A stretch of 64,000 nucleotides of DNA from Spirochaeta isovalerica (GCF_014207565.1 NZ_JACHGJ010000004.1:276828-340827), one strand, 5' to 3'; positions 26,433-36,594 are shown, counted from the stretch's first letter. The notes: generated from the sequence alone by a model not told the origin. Numbers and translations: made by a program.

Positions 26433-27323
26433 TTAAAACAGAACGACATCCCGGGTAAAACTCTCTTCGATATGTAGTTCCGAATACTCATCTCGTAGAG
26501 CCTGACGCTCTTCCTCGACCGAGAGTTTATCGACAATCTTCTGAATAATCGTACTTGTAAACCGGCATTCCTTCAATGGAAGGGGGCCGCCGAGATCATT
26601 CAGATTTGTTTCCACATCCTCTTTCAGACTGATACATAAAACAAGTTCCCGGTTGAGATCCTCTTGCAGGATTCTCAGCCTTTTAAAGAAGTTGCTGTAC
26701 TGCTCCAGTTCAAAGGAAAGCGTTTTAGTGCTTTTTACGGCGGACAGCACCGCCTGGTTATTCTTTTTATCTGAACGATCTATCTCTTTTCTGTCATTAT
26801 AGAGAGCAATAATTCTCGTATGAAGATCGGAAAATCTCTGGTCCATTATATCGACCAGATCGGTCAGGTCGTTGTTTATGTGCCCCATCTGCTTTTCCAG
26901 GTTATTGAGCAGAAAGGAAACGAGGGTAAACAGATGGCGGTAATCTTCCTTTAATTCGGACGAGCCCTTTTTCTTGTCAAAATCCTCAAAGAAAGCTTCG
27001 TCCTCAACAATTATCTCACGGACATCCGTAACCGCATCGACAAGATGATTCAGCTGCTGATTGATAATATCCTGCCTCTGCATTTCGATTATGATTTCAA
27101 ATATGGGAATCCGCACCTGTCCGAGATCCTCCACAAGGCTCTTAAGCAATTCGGAGTCATCTTTTTCAGTTTCCTGAAGAGTTCTGATTTCTCCAAGCCT
27201 GGCTTCGATCTGATTCCCGACTATCGGCAGATTTTCAGATACATGAATAAAAATGCGATTAAATTCATCGATATAAAACCCTAAACTCGTTGAAAAGGTT
27301 CCTAATAATCCGGCAATATCCAT
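26433..27323 (-). CDS. Helical protein with a CheZ-like phosphatase motif
   Basis: This 296-residue, almost wholly helical protein carries IFEIIIEMQRQDIINQQLNH near residue 80. It resembles the active-site helix of CheZ-type CheY-P phosphatases, where an Asp-Gln pair in a xxxQDxTGQ motif removes phosphate. Long amphipathic helices follow to about 230, as in the CheZ four-helix bundle, but the protein is longer and the rest does not match. A chemotaxis or signalling phosphatase role is reasonable but unproven. It is co-directional with the regulator gene upstream, 68 bp away. Confidence 0.55.
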   Translation of the reverse strand: MDIAGLLGTFSTSLGFYIDEFNRIFIHVSENLPIVGNQIEARLGEIRTLQETEKDDSELLKSLVEDLGQVRIPIFEIIIEMQRQDIINQQLNHLVDAVTDVREIIVEDEAFFEDFDKKKGSSELKEDYRHLFTLVSFLLNNLEKQMGHINNDLTDLVDIMDQRFSDLHTRIIALYNDRKEIDRSDKKNNQAVLSAVKSTKTLSFELEQYSNFFKRLRILQEDLNRELVLCISLKEDVETNLNDLGGPLPLKECRFTSTIIQKIVDKLSVEEERQALRDEYSELHIEESFTRDVVLF

Positions 27324-27391
27324 CAGGACTCCTTAATTCGATCGGACGCAATACCTCTCTCTATAAACTATGGGAGAAACGCCGGAAAAAC

Positions 27392-28201
27392 TCAAATTTT
27401 GTAGGAAGAATAGAGAATATCTCCCGGGATTTCCGGACTTGTACCTATGGGAGAACTTTTCAGGATATCAATTAATTCCTTGCTGTATCGGTAGAGCTTC
27501 TCTATTTTCTCAGCGGCTTCAATTCGAGAAGAGCATTCCACAGCACTGATATAGTTTTCGATTGCGGCTTTTTCAAGTTTGACAATATCATTGTCAGGAT
27601 CGACATCGGTAATGGTTCTCCATTTTCTCATGGATATGAGAACTTCGCCCATCAGCTCAACCATTTTGTTATGTGTCGCTTTAAATACTGCCATCATAAA
27701 ATCCAGAAAACAGGCCTTGGCTTCCGTTTCTGCAGCAGGGAGCTTATCCGTGAGGCTTTTCTGCTCCAGCTTGAACATGTCAGCATAAGCCTTGAGATAG
27801 TTTTCTCCTTTTTTCCGGATTTCCCTCTTCTCAGCAGTGGATGCCGATTCTGCGGCAAGACCGAATACCTGAGGCAGATAAATCTGTTCGAATTGTTCTA
27901 CGTCCCAGACTGTAGCCTGATCGCGGCGCAGAGATGTCAGCAGAGCATCAGTGAAAGCTTCAATCTGGGAATGGGAGACATACATGCCCTTACCGTGCTT
28001 GACTTCCACAAGTCCCTGCGCTTTCAGCATCCTCACGGCATCCCGTATTACTGCACGGCTTACACCGAATTGTTTCTCCAGTTCCGGTTCGGTGGGCAGA
28101 ACATCTCCGCCTTTCATTTCTCCCGTTAGTATGGATTCTTTTATAATCCGGCTGACTTTTTCCGGGAGTGTCTCCCTCCGGTCGATTTTTTCAAAACTCA
28201 C
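27392..28201 (-). CDS. GntR/FadR-subfamily transcriptional regulator
   Basis: This 269-residue protein starts at a GTG inside the end of the MFS gene. The N-terminal winged helix reads LPEKVSRIIKESILTGEM, LPTEPELEKQFGVSRAVIRDAVRML, VEVKHGKGMYV, the GntR signature. The C-terminal helical domain is of FCD/FadR type, which senses organic acids or acyl-CoA. It overlaps the transporter gene by 11 bp. A dyad just upstream of that operon is a likely autoregulatory operator. Confidence 0.9.
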   Translation of the reverse strand: MSFEKIDRRETLPEKVSRIIKESILTGEMKGGDVLPTEPELEKQFGVSRAVIRDAVRMLKAQGLVEVKHGKGMYVSHSQIEAFTDALLTSLRRDQATVWDVEQFEQIYLPQVFGLAAESASTAEKREIRKKGENYLKAYADMFKLEQKSLTDKLPAAETEAKACFLDFMMAVFKATHNKMVELMGEVLISMRKWRTITDVDPDNDIVKLEKAAIENYISAVECSSRIEAAEKIEKLYRYSKELIDILKSSPIGTSPEIPGDILYSSYKI

Positions 28202-29468
28202 TGTTCAAGCCTCCTGCATGTTTCTTTTGGTAATAGGGAATAAGCAGATATAGCGCGGCGGAAAGGATAATGACAATTGAAGCGACGATCCAGGCTCTTC
28301 CTATGTAATAAGTTTCGGCGAGAAAAGCAAGGGCGACCGACCCCGCTATTCCTCCGGTCTGCATGAACAGGGAGGAAAAAGAGAGAAGCGTGGATCTTTT
28401 CTCCGATGGAACCGATTCATTGAAAATTGAACTTTCCGGTGAAGACTGAACGCCGTTGAAGAGAAAAAGTGTAAAGTAGAAAAAGGCAAAGGGAATCAGT
28501 CCGCTCTGATATGCCAATATAAAATAGAGAGAACCCATCAGCGTTCTGGCGGTAAAGAGAGCCAGATGATACCGGTCGCCGAAGAGACGGCAGAAAGGAA
28601 TGGACACCAGGCTTCCGACCGATGCCGCCAGAAAATACCCCGTTGTAAGAAGCCCGTAAATCCAGCTTCCTGTTCCGTCTCCGGCGATAGCCTGCACACG
28701 GGGTTGCCACAACTGCTCCAGACCGGATATGGAAAATCCCCAGGCAAAAGTAGCCAGAAGCAGAAGCAGCAGAACCGGGTGCCCCAGTCCGTATTTCACA
28801 GAGGTTCCGACGACTTCAGGTATTTTCCTGAATCCCGCAGCTAAACCGGCTTCTTCTCCATCGGGCTGTTTCTCATGAACCAGTAGAGATGTTGTTATCA
28901 ACTGAACAATAAGAGCAATAATAAAAATGATGTAATTAGAAGCATAAACACTGTTGAAAATACCCTGACTGGTCCATTTTCCCAGTGCCATGGGGATAAA
29001 GCCGCCCAGGAGAGAACCGATCCCCAGACCGAGAGGAATAAATGTACCGATCCTGGCCATTTCCTTCTGAAGATTCACCACAGGATCAATCCTGTAGAAC
29101 TCATCAATGAAATGAGCATCCATGGTTCCAGAGGAAAGGGACCGGGCCACCCCCTGGAATATGAAGCAGATCATCAGGGCGGGCAGCGAATTGACAAAAA
29201 GAACCAGAAGCGCTCCGGTTATCTGAAAAAGGAGAGAATATATATAGACTTTCTTTCGCCCCAGAGCATCGGCCAATCCGCCGGTAGGCAGCTCGAGGAG
29301 TACAGTTGCTGCCCCGTAAGAAGCAAATGTTATTCCGACCTGAGCCAGGGACAGACCCTTTTCCAGAAGGAAGAGCGTCATGACGGGGATAATTATCCCG
29401 AGGGTAAACCAGTGAAAACTCATATTCCAGGATGCCAGTAATCTCAATTTTTTCATTGTCATATTCAT
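28191..29468 (-). CDS. Major facilitator superfamily transporter
   Basis: This 425-residue protein has about twelve hydrophobic helices. The MFS motif A equivalent between helices 2 and 3 reads GGLADALGRKKVYIYS. It is co-transcribed with a GntR regulator and starts 6 bp from a strong dyad operator. The substrate cannot be read from the sequence, and drug or sugar efflux are both possible. The context suggests that the substrate or a metabolite of it relieves repression. Confidence 0.88.
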   Translation of the reverse strand: MNMTMKKLRLLASWNMSFHWFTLGIIIPVMTLFLLEKGLSLAQVGITFASYGAATVLLELPTGGLADALGRKKVYIYSLLFQITGALLVLFVNSLPALMICFIFQGVARSLSSGTMDAHFIDEFYRIDPVVNLQKEMARIGTFIPLGLGIGSLLGGFIPMALGKWTSQGIFNSVYASNYIIFIIALIVQLITTSLLVHEKQPDGEEAGLAAGFRKIPEVVGTSVKYGLGHPVLLLLLLATFAWGFSISGLEQLWQPRVQAIAGDGTGSWIYGLLTTGYFLAASVGSLVSIPFCRLFGDRYHLALFTARTLMGSLYFILAYQSGLIPFAFFYFTLFLFNGVQSSPESSIFNESVPSEKRSTLLSFSSLFMQTGGIAGSVALAFLAETYYIGRAWIVASIVIILSAALYLLIPYYQKKHAGGLNSEF

Positions 29469-29473
29469 ATCCT

Positions 29474-29498
29474 CATATGGTCATATGATGACCATATG
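29474..29498. promoter_or_regulatory. Operator dyad for the GntR/MFS operon
   Basis: CATATGGTCA (29474-29483) and TGACCATATG (29489-29498) are perfect inverted 10-mers around TATGA. The ATGGTCAT-type half-sites resemble FadR-family operators. The dyad lies six bases before the MFS start codon. Confidence 0.7.
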
Positions 29499-29555
29499 TT
29501 AAAAATAACACCGCCATCTGAAAAAGTCAAATTCAGACTGCGGTGTAAAAGGATG

Positions 29556-31526
29556 TCAGGAAATATTTTTACCGGACAGGAAAGCGGAATACTGGGAATC
29601 GACTTTCATAATATGATTGACAACCCAGTCCTGGAGGAAGTCGAGAACTTCATTCGACAGGACGGCGCTGCCTTCGCGCATACCCTTCTGGAGCTCCTTT
29701 GCTTTGGCAACGAAACTTCTGTGCTGCTTTTTATGAGCATCGATTTCGGGATAGTTATATTTCTCAAAGGCTTTTTCCTCTGCGGAGAAGTGGTATTCCG
29801 TATACTGAACCAGTTCGTCGAGGATAGTCAGAAGAGGTGAAGTGCCCTCCCCTTTTTCCATTGACAGAAAGAGTTTATTAATCAGTTCTATCAGCTTCTT
29901 ATGGTGGTTGTCAAAAAGTTCCACTTTTACGCTGATCGACTCATCCCATACCAGATTCTCGTTATAGCCCAGAGTTGTGAGAATCTCAATGATTTTATAG
30001 GATGTATCCTGAATGCCCCTGAAAGTCTTTTCCAGATCCTTTCTATTACCCTGCTTAACAGAATCCACAATAAAGGAAACATCTCTATGAATGTTATTGT
30101 GCCATGTTTTGAGATTCGACAGTTTGGAAGAATCGGTGATTTCCTGGGCTCCATGTTCTCTGATCCACACCCCCAGGCTGCAGGTGTCAGCTTCGAGATT
30201 TCCGAGACCCTCAGGCTCGATTGATCCGTCTATCAAAGCACGTGTCGTAGCGACCCAGCCCACATGAGCCAGAATCATGTTATTCATTTTTACGCGGCCT
30301 ATGGAACCGGTTTTACCGGATTGATTGGTCAGGATATTTTCAACCATCGATTCCAGTGCTTCATTGGACTTGATAAAAGCCTGGGCTATTTTGGTGGAAA
30401 TGAGATTGATGTCCTTCGAATTGCGGCTAAGCTCATTCATGCTGTTGTCCAGCTTTTCCGCCACTTCCTTGGAATCGGAGAGAATCTTTTCAATTTCTGT
30501 CGCTCCCAGTTCCATCTCATTCATACTGAGAGAGGTGATGGATGAAATTTCCTGCAGAGAGACTGTTGAATTGACCACTTCCTGAGTATTTATGGTAATG
30601 GCTTCCGTTCTATCGTTAATCTGACCGAAAGTCCGGGAAACCTGGGAAACCCCTTCGGCTATTCTCGTAAAAGCTTCCTCGCTTTCACGGCTCAGTTCAC
30701 CGGCGCTCTGAATATTCTCAACCAGTTTTTTTAAAGTGACCGATATGTTTCTGGCGTTTTCCGCAGTCGATTCAGCCAGTTTTCGGATTTCTTCTGCAAC
30801 AACGGCAAAGCCTTTTCCCGAATCGCCGGCATGAGCGGCTTCTATCGCCGCATTCATGGAAAGCAGATTGGTCTGTGAAGCAATCTCATCAATGACAGTT
30901 ATAAGCGATAAAGCGTCGGTTACTTCGCTCTCTACAGTCTGCATAACTTCTGCCGAAGCCTGGACTTTTTCGCTTCCTTCGCCTGTAATGTCAACCAGAT
31001 TATCAATATCCTTTGTTCTTCCCGTAATCAGATCGGCCACTTCTTTCAGAGAACTGTTTATCTCACCGACGGCTTCCGAAGTCTGATTAACCGCATCAGT
31101 CTGGATATTCACTTTATCTTTGAGGCTTCTTATCGATGCGTTGATTTCTTCTACGGCTGCCGATCCCTCGCTAACATTGGAAAACAGAGATGCGGCGATA
31201 TTGCGGTTCGCTTCGGTTTCCATACTGATATCGGAACTGTAAATGAGAGATTTCTGAATATTCCTGGACAGCCGGGTTGCGCCGCGCTCGCTTTCATTGG
31301 CTTTGACCCGGGCATCGGCGTAAGCCTGATCTCTCAATCTATACCGGGCCAGATACCCCTCCAGAGCCGCATCGACCCTCCTCGGATACTTTTCCGATTC
31401 ATTTCTTCTTTCGGATATATCACTCAGGACTTTTTTCAGAAGAGCTCTTTCTCTGAATAGTAAAAAAACAGACAGCGCTGTAGAGAAAAACAGCAATGCC
31501 ATAAGAATGATTGATAATAAACTCAT
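29556..31526 (-). CDS. Methyl-accepting chemotaxis protein with CZB and hemerythrin domains
   Basis: This 656-residue protein has a single N-terminal membrane helix ([20 protein letters not shown]). The MCP signalling core lies near 200-250 ([40 protein letters not shown]). A CZB zinc-sensing domain follows near 410-490 ([27 protein letters not shown]). A C-terminal bacteriohemerythrin supplies iron-ligand His and Glu ([52 protein letters not shown]). Hemerythrin binds O2 at a di-iron site, so the protein likely reports oxygen or redox state to the flagella. There is no periplasmic sensor domain. Confidence 0.9.
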   Translation of the reverse strand: MSLLSIILMALLFFSTALSVFLLFRERALLKKVLSDISERRNESEKYPRRVDAALEGYLARYRLRDQAYADARVKANESERGATRLSRNIQKSLIYSSDISMETEANRNIAASLFSNVSEGSAAVEEINASIRSLKDKVNIQTDAVNQTSEAVGEINSSLKEVADLITGRTKDIDNLVDITGEGSEKVQASAEVMQTVESEVTDALSLITVIDEIASQTNLLSMNAAIEAAHAGDSGKGFAVVAEEIRKLAESTAENARNISVTLKKLVENIQSAGELSRESEEAFTRIAEGVSQVSRTFGQINDRTEAITINTQEVVNSTVSLQEISSITSLSMNEMELGATEIEKILSDSKEVAEKLDNSMNELSRNSKDINLISTKIAQAFIKSNEALESMVENILTNQSGKTGSIGRVKMNNMILAHVGWVATTRALIDGSIEPEGLGNLEADTCSLGVWIREHGAQEITDSSKLSNLKTWHNNIHRDVSFIVDSVKQGNRKDLEKTFRGIQDTSYKIIEILTTLGYNENLVWDESISVKVELFDNHHKKLIELINKLFLSMEKGEGTSPLLTILDELVQYTEYHFSAEEKAFEKYNYPEIDAHKKQHRSFVAKAKELQKGMREGSAVLSNEVLDFLQDWVVNHIMKVDSQYSAFLSGKNIS

Positions 31527-31596
31527 ATTTTACCTGTTTTTGTGCTTGAAAATCTTCATCAATTCTAACCTCTATCAAGGGAGGACTCAAGCATTA

Positions 31597-32028
31597 TTAA
31601 GAATTATTACTGCAATGCGAATTATCCATCAGTTTTTCCAAGTGCCAGTGTTTCATTATCTGACTCTGCAGGAATTCCCTGTTGTGGGAGACAAGAATAA
31701 CAGCACCGGGATAGTCAAAGAGAGCCTCTTCCAGTACCGAACAGCTTTCAGCATCGAGATGGTTGACCGGTTCATCGAGCAGCAGAATGGATTTGTGAGG
31801 GATATCCTTTTCAAGGGCTATGGCTATGAGCAGTTTTTTCATTTCTCCTTTGTCGGGAGTTATGCGGCCTCCCAGAATCTGGAGAAGCGTGCTTTTCCCG
31901 GAACCGTTGGGGCCGGCGACAGCTGTCCAGCCGCCGGGGAATGAGATTGTCGTATCTGAAAATAGTATTTTTTCCTGATTGATATAACTGAAAGAAAGAT
32001 GTTGTACCGATAGAACTGATTCTGACAT
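31597..32028 (-). pseudogene. ABC ATPase with internal deletion (lost signature motif)
   Basis: The 143-residue frame has an intact Walker A (GPNGSGKSTLL), Walker B (SILLLDEPVNHLD) and H-loop (ILVSHN) like ABC-F or transporter ATPases of 200 or more residues. However, GRITPDKGEMKKLLIAIAL runs straight from the strand after Walker A into what should be LSGGEMKKLL. The Q-loop, the helical subdomain and the LSG of the signature are gone. The deletion is in frame, so a protein can still be made, but ATP hydrolysis should fail. No transporter partner is adjacent. Confidence 0.7.
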
Positions 32029-32150
32029 AGATAACTCCTTATACTGCCGCGTGACGGGATTCTGTATGAGTTATCTGATAATCATTCCGGTAAAACTCCT
32101 TGTAATTTACCCCATAATACACTTTATACTATCGTAAGACGAGGTAAAAA

Positions 32151-33152
32151 ATGAATAAAATCAAACTGGCCATAATTGGATGCGGAATTATAACCAAAGA
32201 AGCTCATCTGCCGGCATTAAAGCGGCTGACAGACAGGATGGAAGTCGCAGCGGTCTGCAACCGAACGGCCTCCAAAGCCGAAGATATAGCAGAGGAACTG
32301 GGTCTGGACCATTCGGCGGTCTGGACGGACTGGAAGAAAATGATCAGCGAATTGAAAGATCTCGATGCCGTTCTCATAGCCCTTCCCATAACGATGAATT
32401 ATGAAGTGAGCCGGGCCTGCTGCCAGGCGGGACTAGCGGTTCTGTGCGAAAAACCCGCGGCCATGACCGCCCGGGAAGCCGAGGAAACTGCAACCTTCTC
32501 TACGCAATTCGGCGTCACCTATATGACAGCGGAAAACTTCCATTACGACAGAGGCTTTCTCAAAGCGGCAGAACTGGTCAAAGCCGGAAAAATCGGAAAT
32601 GTCCATTCCATGAGCTGGAATGTTCTATCCTGGATGGAAGTGGATAACAAATATAATAAAACTGAATGGAGAGCCCACAACGAATACCCCGGCGGGTACG
32701 TTCTCGACGGCGGCGTTCATTTCGTACACGCCCTGCAGATGATCGGAGGACCGGTAGAATCGGTTTTCGCCCATACGGCTTCCGTTGACGGAAGACTGGG
32801 GACAATGGATACAGCCATGTCTCTGATCAGACATAAATCGGGATGCGTCAGCTCACTGAACATGGGTTGGCGGTCCGCCTCGGATGACGGGGCTCTGAGA
32901 ATTTTCGGAGACAAAGGAAGCCTGATAATGGGCCGGGGAAATGTCAAGGAGCTGAAACCTGACGGGACGGAAGAATTGCACACATTTGAAGAGGAGAGCA
33001 GTTTCTACCTTCAGTGGAGTGCATTTCTCGATGCTCTGGAAGGAAAAAAGGAAGGTCTGATCCCTGAAAGAATGCCTGCTGATGATGTAAAAACCGTTCT
33101 GGCAATGATCGAATCAGAAAAAAACGGTATGGCAGTTACAATAAACAGCTGA
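32151..33152 (+). CDS. Gfo/Idh/MocA-family NAD(P)-dependent oxidoreductase
   Basis: This 333-residue protein begins with the Rossmann motif KLAIIGCGIITKEAHLPAL. The family's EKP motif is in LCEKPAAM near residue 97, and a C-terminal beta-sheet domain carries GGYVLDGGVHFVHALQMIGG, with the catalytic-type His/Asp region. The family oxidises or reduces sugars and inositols. GAGG precedes the ATG. The next gene, 19 bp on, encodes an MFS permease that may import its substrate. Confidence 0.9.
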   Translation: MNKIKLAIIGCGIITKEAHLPALKRLTDRMEVAAVCNRTASKAEDIAEELGLDHSAVWTDWKKMISELKDLDAVLIALPITMNYEVSRACCQAGLAVLCEKPAAMTAREAEETATFSTQFGVTYMTAENFHYDRGFLKAAELVKAGKIGNVHSMSWNVLSWMEVDNKYNKTEWRAHNEYPGGYVLDGGVHFVHALQMIGGPVESVFAHTASVDGRLGTMDTAMSLIRHKSGCVSSLNMGWRSASDDGALRIFGDKGSLIMGRGNVKELKPDGTEELHTFEEESSFYLQWSAFLDALEGKKEGLIPERMPADDVKTVLAMIESEKNGMAVTINS

Positions 33153-33171
33153 AAAAACATATAATGACCCT

Positions 33172-34344
33172 ATGAGCCATGATGCCCGACATCTGAAAAC
33201 TTACGGGGTCTCTTATTTCTTTATTTTCGGTGCTCTGGCAGCGGTTTTCCCCTTTTACCCGCTTCTGCTTCAGCATAAGGGTTTTAATCCCTCCCAGATC
33301 GGTTACATAATGGGAGCCTATGACCTTATAAGCATGAGCGGGCTTTTGATCATGGGTTTTCTCTACGACAGGATCGGCGCACCGAAACGAACCATTACAG
33401 CTATAATCCTCATCAGCGCGGTTATCCTGCTCTCTCTGACTCTGACATCATTTCCTCCGGTGGTCATATTGCTAACCATTGTACTGGGGTTCTTTATTAA
33501 ATCCCCCTCGTCTCTGCTCGATGCCCATTTCGGTCAGGCGCTTCCTGATCACAATGATTCCTACGGCAGAACCAGGCTGGGCGGGAGTCTTGGTTTTATG
33601 CTGATGGCTCTGCTTATCCAGGTTACCGGTGCAGTAAGCGGTTCACAGCCGGTATCGGTTTTTGCCGGCTACGGCATCACAATGATATTCACAATAGCGG
33701 TTCTTTTTTTCCTTCCCGTTGCTAAACCCCATGAAACACAGGAAAGCGGAGCGGAGAAGAAAAGCGGCTTTCTCAGCAGCATAAAAACCTTTCCCCGCCT
33801 ATACTGGATCGGTCTGCTGATCGGCTTTCTCAATTCCCTGGCCCTTTCGGGGCATTACACGTTTTTCTCTCTTATGCTGAAAAACCGCTTCGGAATGGAG
33901 AATGTAAGCGGATTCTGGGCTATAGGCCCGTTCTTTGAAATCCCCATGTTTTTCTTCTCAACAATCCTGCTGAAGAAAATCAGACTGAGGACTCTCTGGT
34001 CTTTCAGCATGCTGGCCGGCACCACACGGATGCTGTTCTATGCCCACTCGACCACACTTCTTCCTCTCTACATCATCCAGATCAGCCATAGCTTCTCTTT
34101 CGGGATCAATCATTTCTGCATGATAAATCTTATAAACCGGAAAACACCGGCTTCAGAGAGAGGGCTGGCCATGTCGATTTTTACTGCTGTAGGAATGGGT
34201 CTATCCCTCTTCGCAGGAGGAATTATCGGAGGCACAATACTGAAATTCGGAGATTTTGCCCTACTCTTTCAAGTCTTTTCACTCTTTCCTCTTGCGGCCA
34301 TCGCCATCAACTTTATTTTTCTGCCGAAGGAAGTTCGATCCTGA
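33172..34344 (+). CDS. MFS transporter (MFS_1-like, HcaT/NupG-like group)
   Basis: This 390-residue protein has about twelve membrane helices. It starts SYFFIFGALAAVFPFYPLLLQHKGF, typical of the 3-phenylpropionate/nucleoside permease-like group, and has a short motif FLYDRIGAPKRT. It probably forms a pair with the preceding oxidoreductase. Its last 32 bp overlap the end of the convergent histidine-kinase gene. The substrate is unknown. Confidence 0.87.
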   Translation: MSHDARHLKTYGVSYFFIFGALAAVFPFYPLLLQHKGFNPSQIGYIMGAYDLISMSGLLIMGFLYDRIGAPKRTITAIILISAVILLSLTLTSFPPVVILLTIVLGFFIKSPSSLLDAHFGQALPDHNDSYGRTRLGGSLGFMLMALLIQVTGAVSGSQPVSVFAGYGITMIFTIAVLFFLPVAKPHETQESGAEKKSGFLSSIKTFPRLYWIGLLIGFLNSLALSGHYTFFSLMLKNRFGMENVSGFWAIGPFFEIPMFFFSTILLKKIRLRTLWSFSMLAGTTRMLFYAHSTTLLPLYIIQISHSFSFGINHFCMINLINRKTPASERGLAMSIFTAVGMGLSLFAGGIIGGTILKFGDFALLFQVFSLFPLAAIAINFIFLPKEVRS

Positions 34345-36250
34345 AAGTCGTACCGCTGCCCGGTTCGGAACGGACCGTCATATCTCCTTTGTGGTTACCC
34401 TTGATTATATAATAGGAGACGCTCAATCCGAGACCTGTGCCGACGCCTTCACTTTTTGTCGTATAGAATGGTTCGAAGATCCGCTTTCTCACCTCTTCCG
34501 GCATTCCCGGGCCGTTATCTTCAATCTCAAGGATTATCATTCCCCTGTTTTTTTCAAAAGAAGTCCTGATGGTAAAAGTCGGAGATTCGGTTTTGCCTGC
34601 GTGCATTGCCTGAGCCCCGTTGCGGAATATATTGATCAGCACCTGCTGGATCTCCGAAACAACACAACACAAATCAGGAACCTCACCGAAATCACGGATA
34701 AGAGCAATGGACCGGAAGTCGTAATTTTTTTTCAGATCATAATCGGAACTGATAATATAAAGCGTTCTTTCAATAAGCGATTCAATAGACGTCTCCTCAG
34801 CCTTCCCTTCACTCTTGCGGGAAAAGCTGAGCATATTATTGACTATATCGGTTATCCGCTTTCCAGAATCTCTTATGGACGATAACATGGATTGGATATT
34901 TCTGCTTTCCATGTAGACTCTGATTTTTTCTATATCGATTCCCGACTCATCCGCCGCTTTCCGGTTTACCGGCGAATCGATTTTATCAATCAGGCGGTTC
35001 TGAAGCACATTTGATGTTTGAATTATACCAGCCAGAGGATTGTTGATCTCATGAGCCATTCCTGCAGCCAAACCTCCGAGGGACATCATTTTCTCACTTT
35101 GGATGAGCACTTCCTGCGTCGCTTTCCTTTCGGAGATATCGTGGACAACGGCAATAATTTTCCCTGTTGTTCCAGGGTCAGAATACTTCAGATGAATCTC
35201 CGTCCAGAACAGATCTCCGCTCTTTTTAAGAGAGAGCCACTCGAATAAAACATGCCCCTTCTCTTTAGCCTCCCGAAGATAATTGCTGAACCGCGCCTTG
35301 TTATAATCGGAACTCCGGCTGTGAAACTTCTCCATAGTCCCGCCCAGCACATCTTGGCGGCTGCATTCAAATATAGTGAGCATGGAATCATTGACATCCA
35401 GAACCTGTTCCGACTGAATATCAAGGACTATAATGGCATCCATACTGGAATTGAAGATTTCCCGGTAGTCCTGTTCCTTTATATTCAGCTCCGATTTAGT
35501 TTCCTCTTCCCTCATCCGGCTGATGATAAGGGATTGGCGGATTTTTGCCACGGTTAATAAATCGTAATAGAAAATGACAGTCATAAAGAGCAGCATCCCG
35601 GTGTATCCGAATTCCATAAGATAGATCCAATGGAGATTAAAGGAATCGACAACTATATCGTTGACTGCCGTCAGAGTGAGCAGAAATGTCCCGATAAAAA
35701 GAAAAAGGGATGTATGCGTTTTTTGAGCAATGAAATACCGTCCAGCTATGCTTGTCATATAAAAAAGAACCACTAGAGCGAAAATGAAATAAAAAATTCC
35801 GAAGGGAGAAATATCCGCATCAATAAGGCTTAGCTTTTCTCCCCAGAGAAGCTCGGTGTACCGGATTCCCCTGACTGCCGTATATGTCAACGTAGTCTCG
35901 GAGAGAAGGCGGATGAAGGGGACAATGGAGAAAAATCCGATAAGAATCACTTGGAAAATCCGGCTTCCCAGATGGGTATAACGTTTAATAAAAATATAAA
36001 GGCTGATGATAATAATCGCGGAGCAGAACATATCTATCCGGTTGAATTGCATAAATTCAGCGGCGTTTCGGGCTGAATAGAGCCTTGTATTGGAGAGGGA
36101 ATAAACCATAACGCCCAGGGATGAGATGGTGAGCATAAGCGCGTCGAGTTTGACGGGACGCTCCTTGACTGCACTGATTCCATTTAAAAGAGCCAGCATA
36201 AAACTGGCGCCGCTGAGCATGGAAAGCATGACAATAAACAAACCGGGCAA
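34313..36250 (-). CDS. Membrane PAS histidine kinase (NtrB-like)
   Basis: This 645-residue protein has six to seven N-terminal membrane helices (residues about 5-235), a 7TM-type sensor. A PAS domain spans about 255-375 (REIFNSSMDAIIVLDIQSEQVLDVND). The HisKA box is LAAGMAHEINNPLAGIIQ, and the ATPase part has IFRNGAQAMH, DNGPGMPEEV and GTGLGLSVSYYII. There is no receiver domain and no adjacent response regulator, so it is an orphan sensor. The fused 7TM-PAS layout suggests membrane-borne signal integration. Confidence 0.9.
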   Translation of the reverse strand: MPGLFIVMLSMLSGASFMLALLNGISAVKERPVKLDALMLTISSLGVMVYSLSNTRLYSARNAAEFMQFNRIDMFCSAIIIISLYIFIKRYTHLGSRIFQVILIGFFSIVPFIRLLSETTLTYTAVRGIRYTELLWGEKLSLIDADISPFGIFYFIFALVVLFYMTSIAGRYFIAQKTHTSLFLFIGTFLLTLTAVNDIVVDSFNLHWIYLMEFGYTGMLLFMTVIFYYDLLTVAKIRQSLIISRMREEETKSELNIKEQDYREIFNSSMDAIIVLDIQSEQVLDVNDSMLTIFECSRQDVLGGTMEKFHSRSSDYNKARFSNYLREAKEKGHVLFEWLSLKKSGDLFWTEIHLKYSDPGTTGKIIAVVHDISERKATQEVLIQSEKMMSLGGLAAGMAHEINNPLAGIIQTSNVLQNRLIDKIDSPVNRKAADESGIDIEKIRVYMESRNIQSMLSSIRDSGKRITDIVNNMLSFSRKSEGKAEETSIESLIERTLYIISSDYDLKKNYDFRSIALIRDFGEVPDLCCVVSEIQQVLINIFRNGAQAMHAGKTESPTFTIRTSFEKNRGMIILEIEDNGPGMPEEVRKRIFEPFYTTKSEGVGTGLGLSVSYYIIKGNHKGDMTVRSEPGSGTTFRIELPSAEK

Positions 36251-36376
36251 AAGTTACCTCTTTTCACATATCTTTTTTTATTATAGTACAGAAATAAGTC
36301 AATTGCCCTGTTGAAAGATATGAGGGAATAAAGCGAATAAGTTTGAAAAACCAGTTTTTGTGTAATAAAATTTTAT

Positions 36377-36587
36377 ATGCAAAAAAGATTCACTTCTAAA
36401 TTCTTTTTCTACCTGGAATCCGACCCTACATCTTTGATTGAAAACCATTGACGGAACAGCATATGTTGTATCATTCGGTTATATCCTGAACGACTATACC
36501 TATGGTTATTTTGCAAATTCTCAGGCATATAATGTTTCCATCTCCTCAGACAGCGACGGAGCCGGATTTAATTTTACAGTAGACTGA
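36377..36587 (+). pseudogene. Possible frameshifted remnant of a small gene
   Basis: An ATG at 36377 opens MQKRFTSKFFFYLESDPTSL, which hits a TGA at about 36450. A second frame from the TTG at 36438 runs 49 codons (TIDGTAYVVSFGYILNDYTY and on) to a TGA at 36585-36587. One indel would join them into a protein of about 70 residues with an aromatic, beta-like C-terminus. A hairpin follows directly. This is weak and could be chance. Confidence 0.25.
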
Positions 36588-36594
36588 TAAATCA

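Noticed and set aside
31610..31626. GCAATGCGAATTATCC resembling the recombinase direct repeats
   Set aside because: Only eight bases of the core match and it lies next to a decayed ABC gene with no recombinase nearby.
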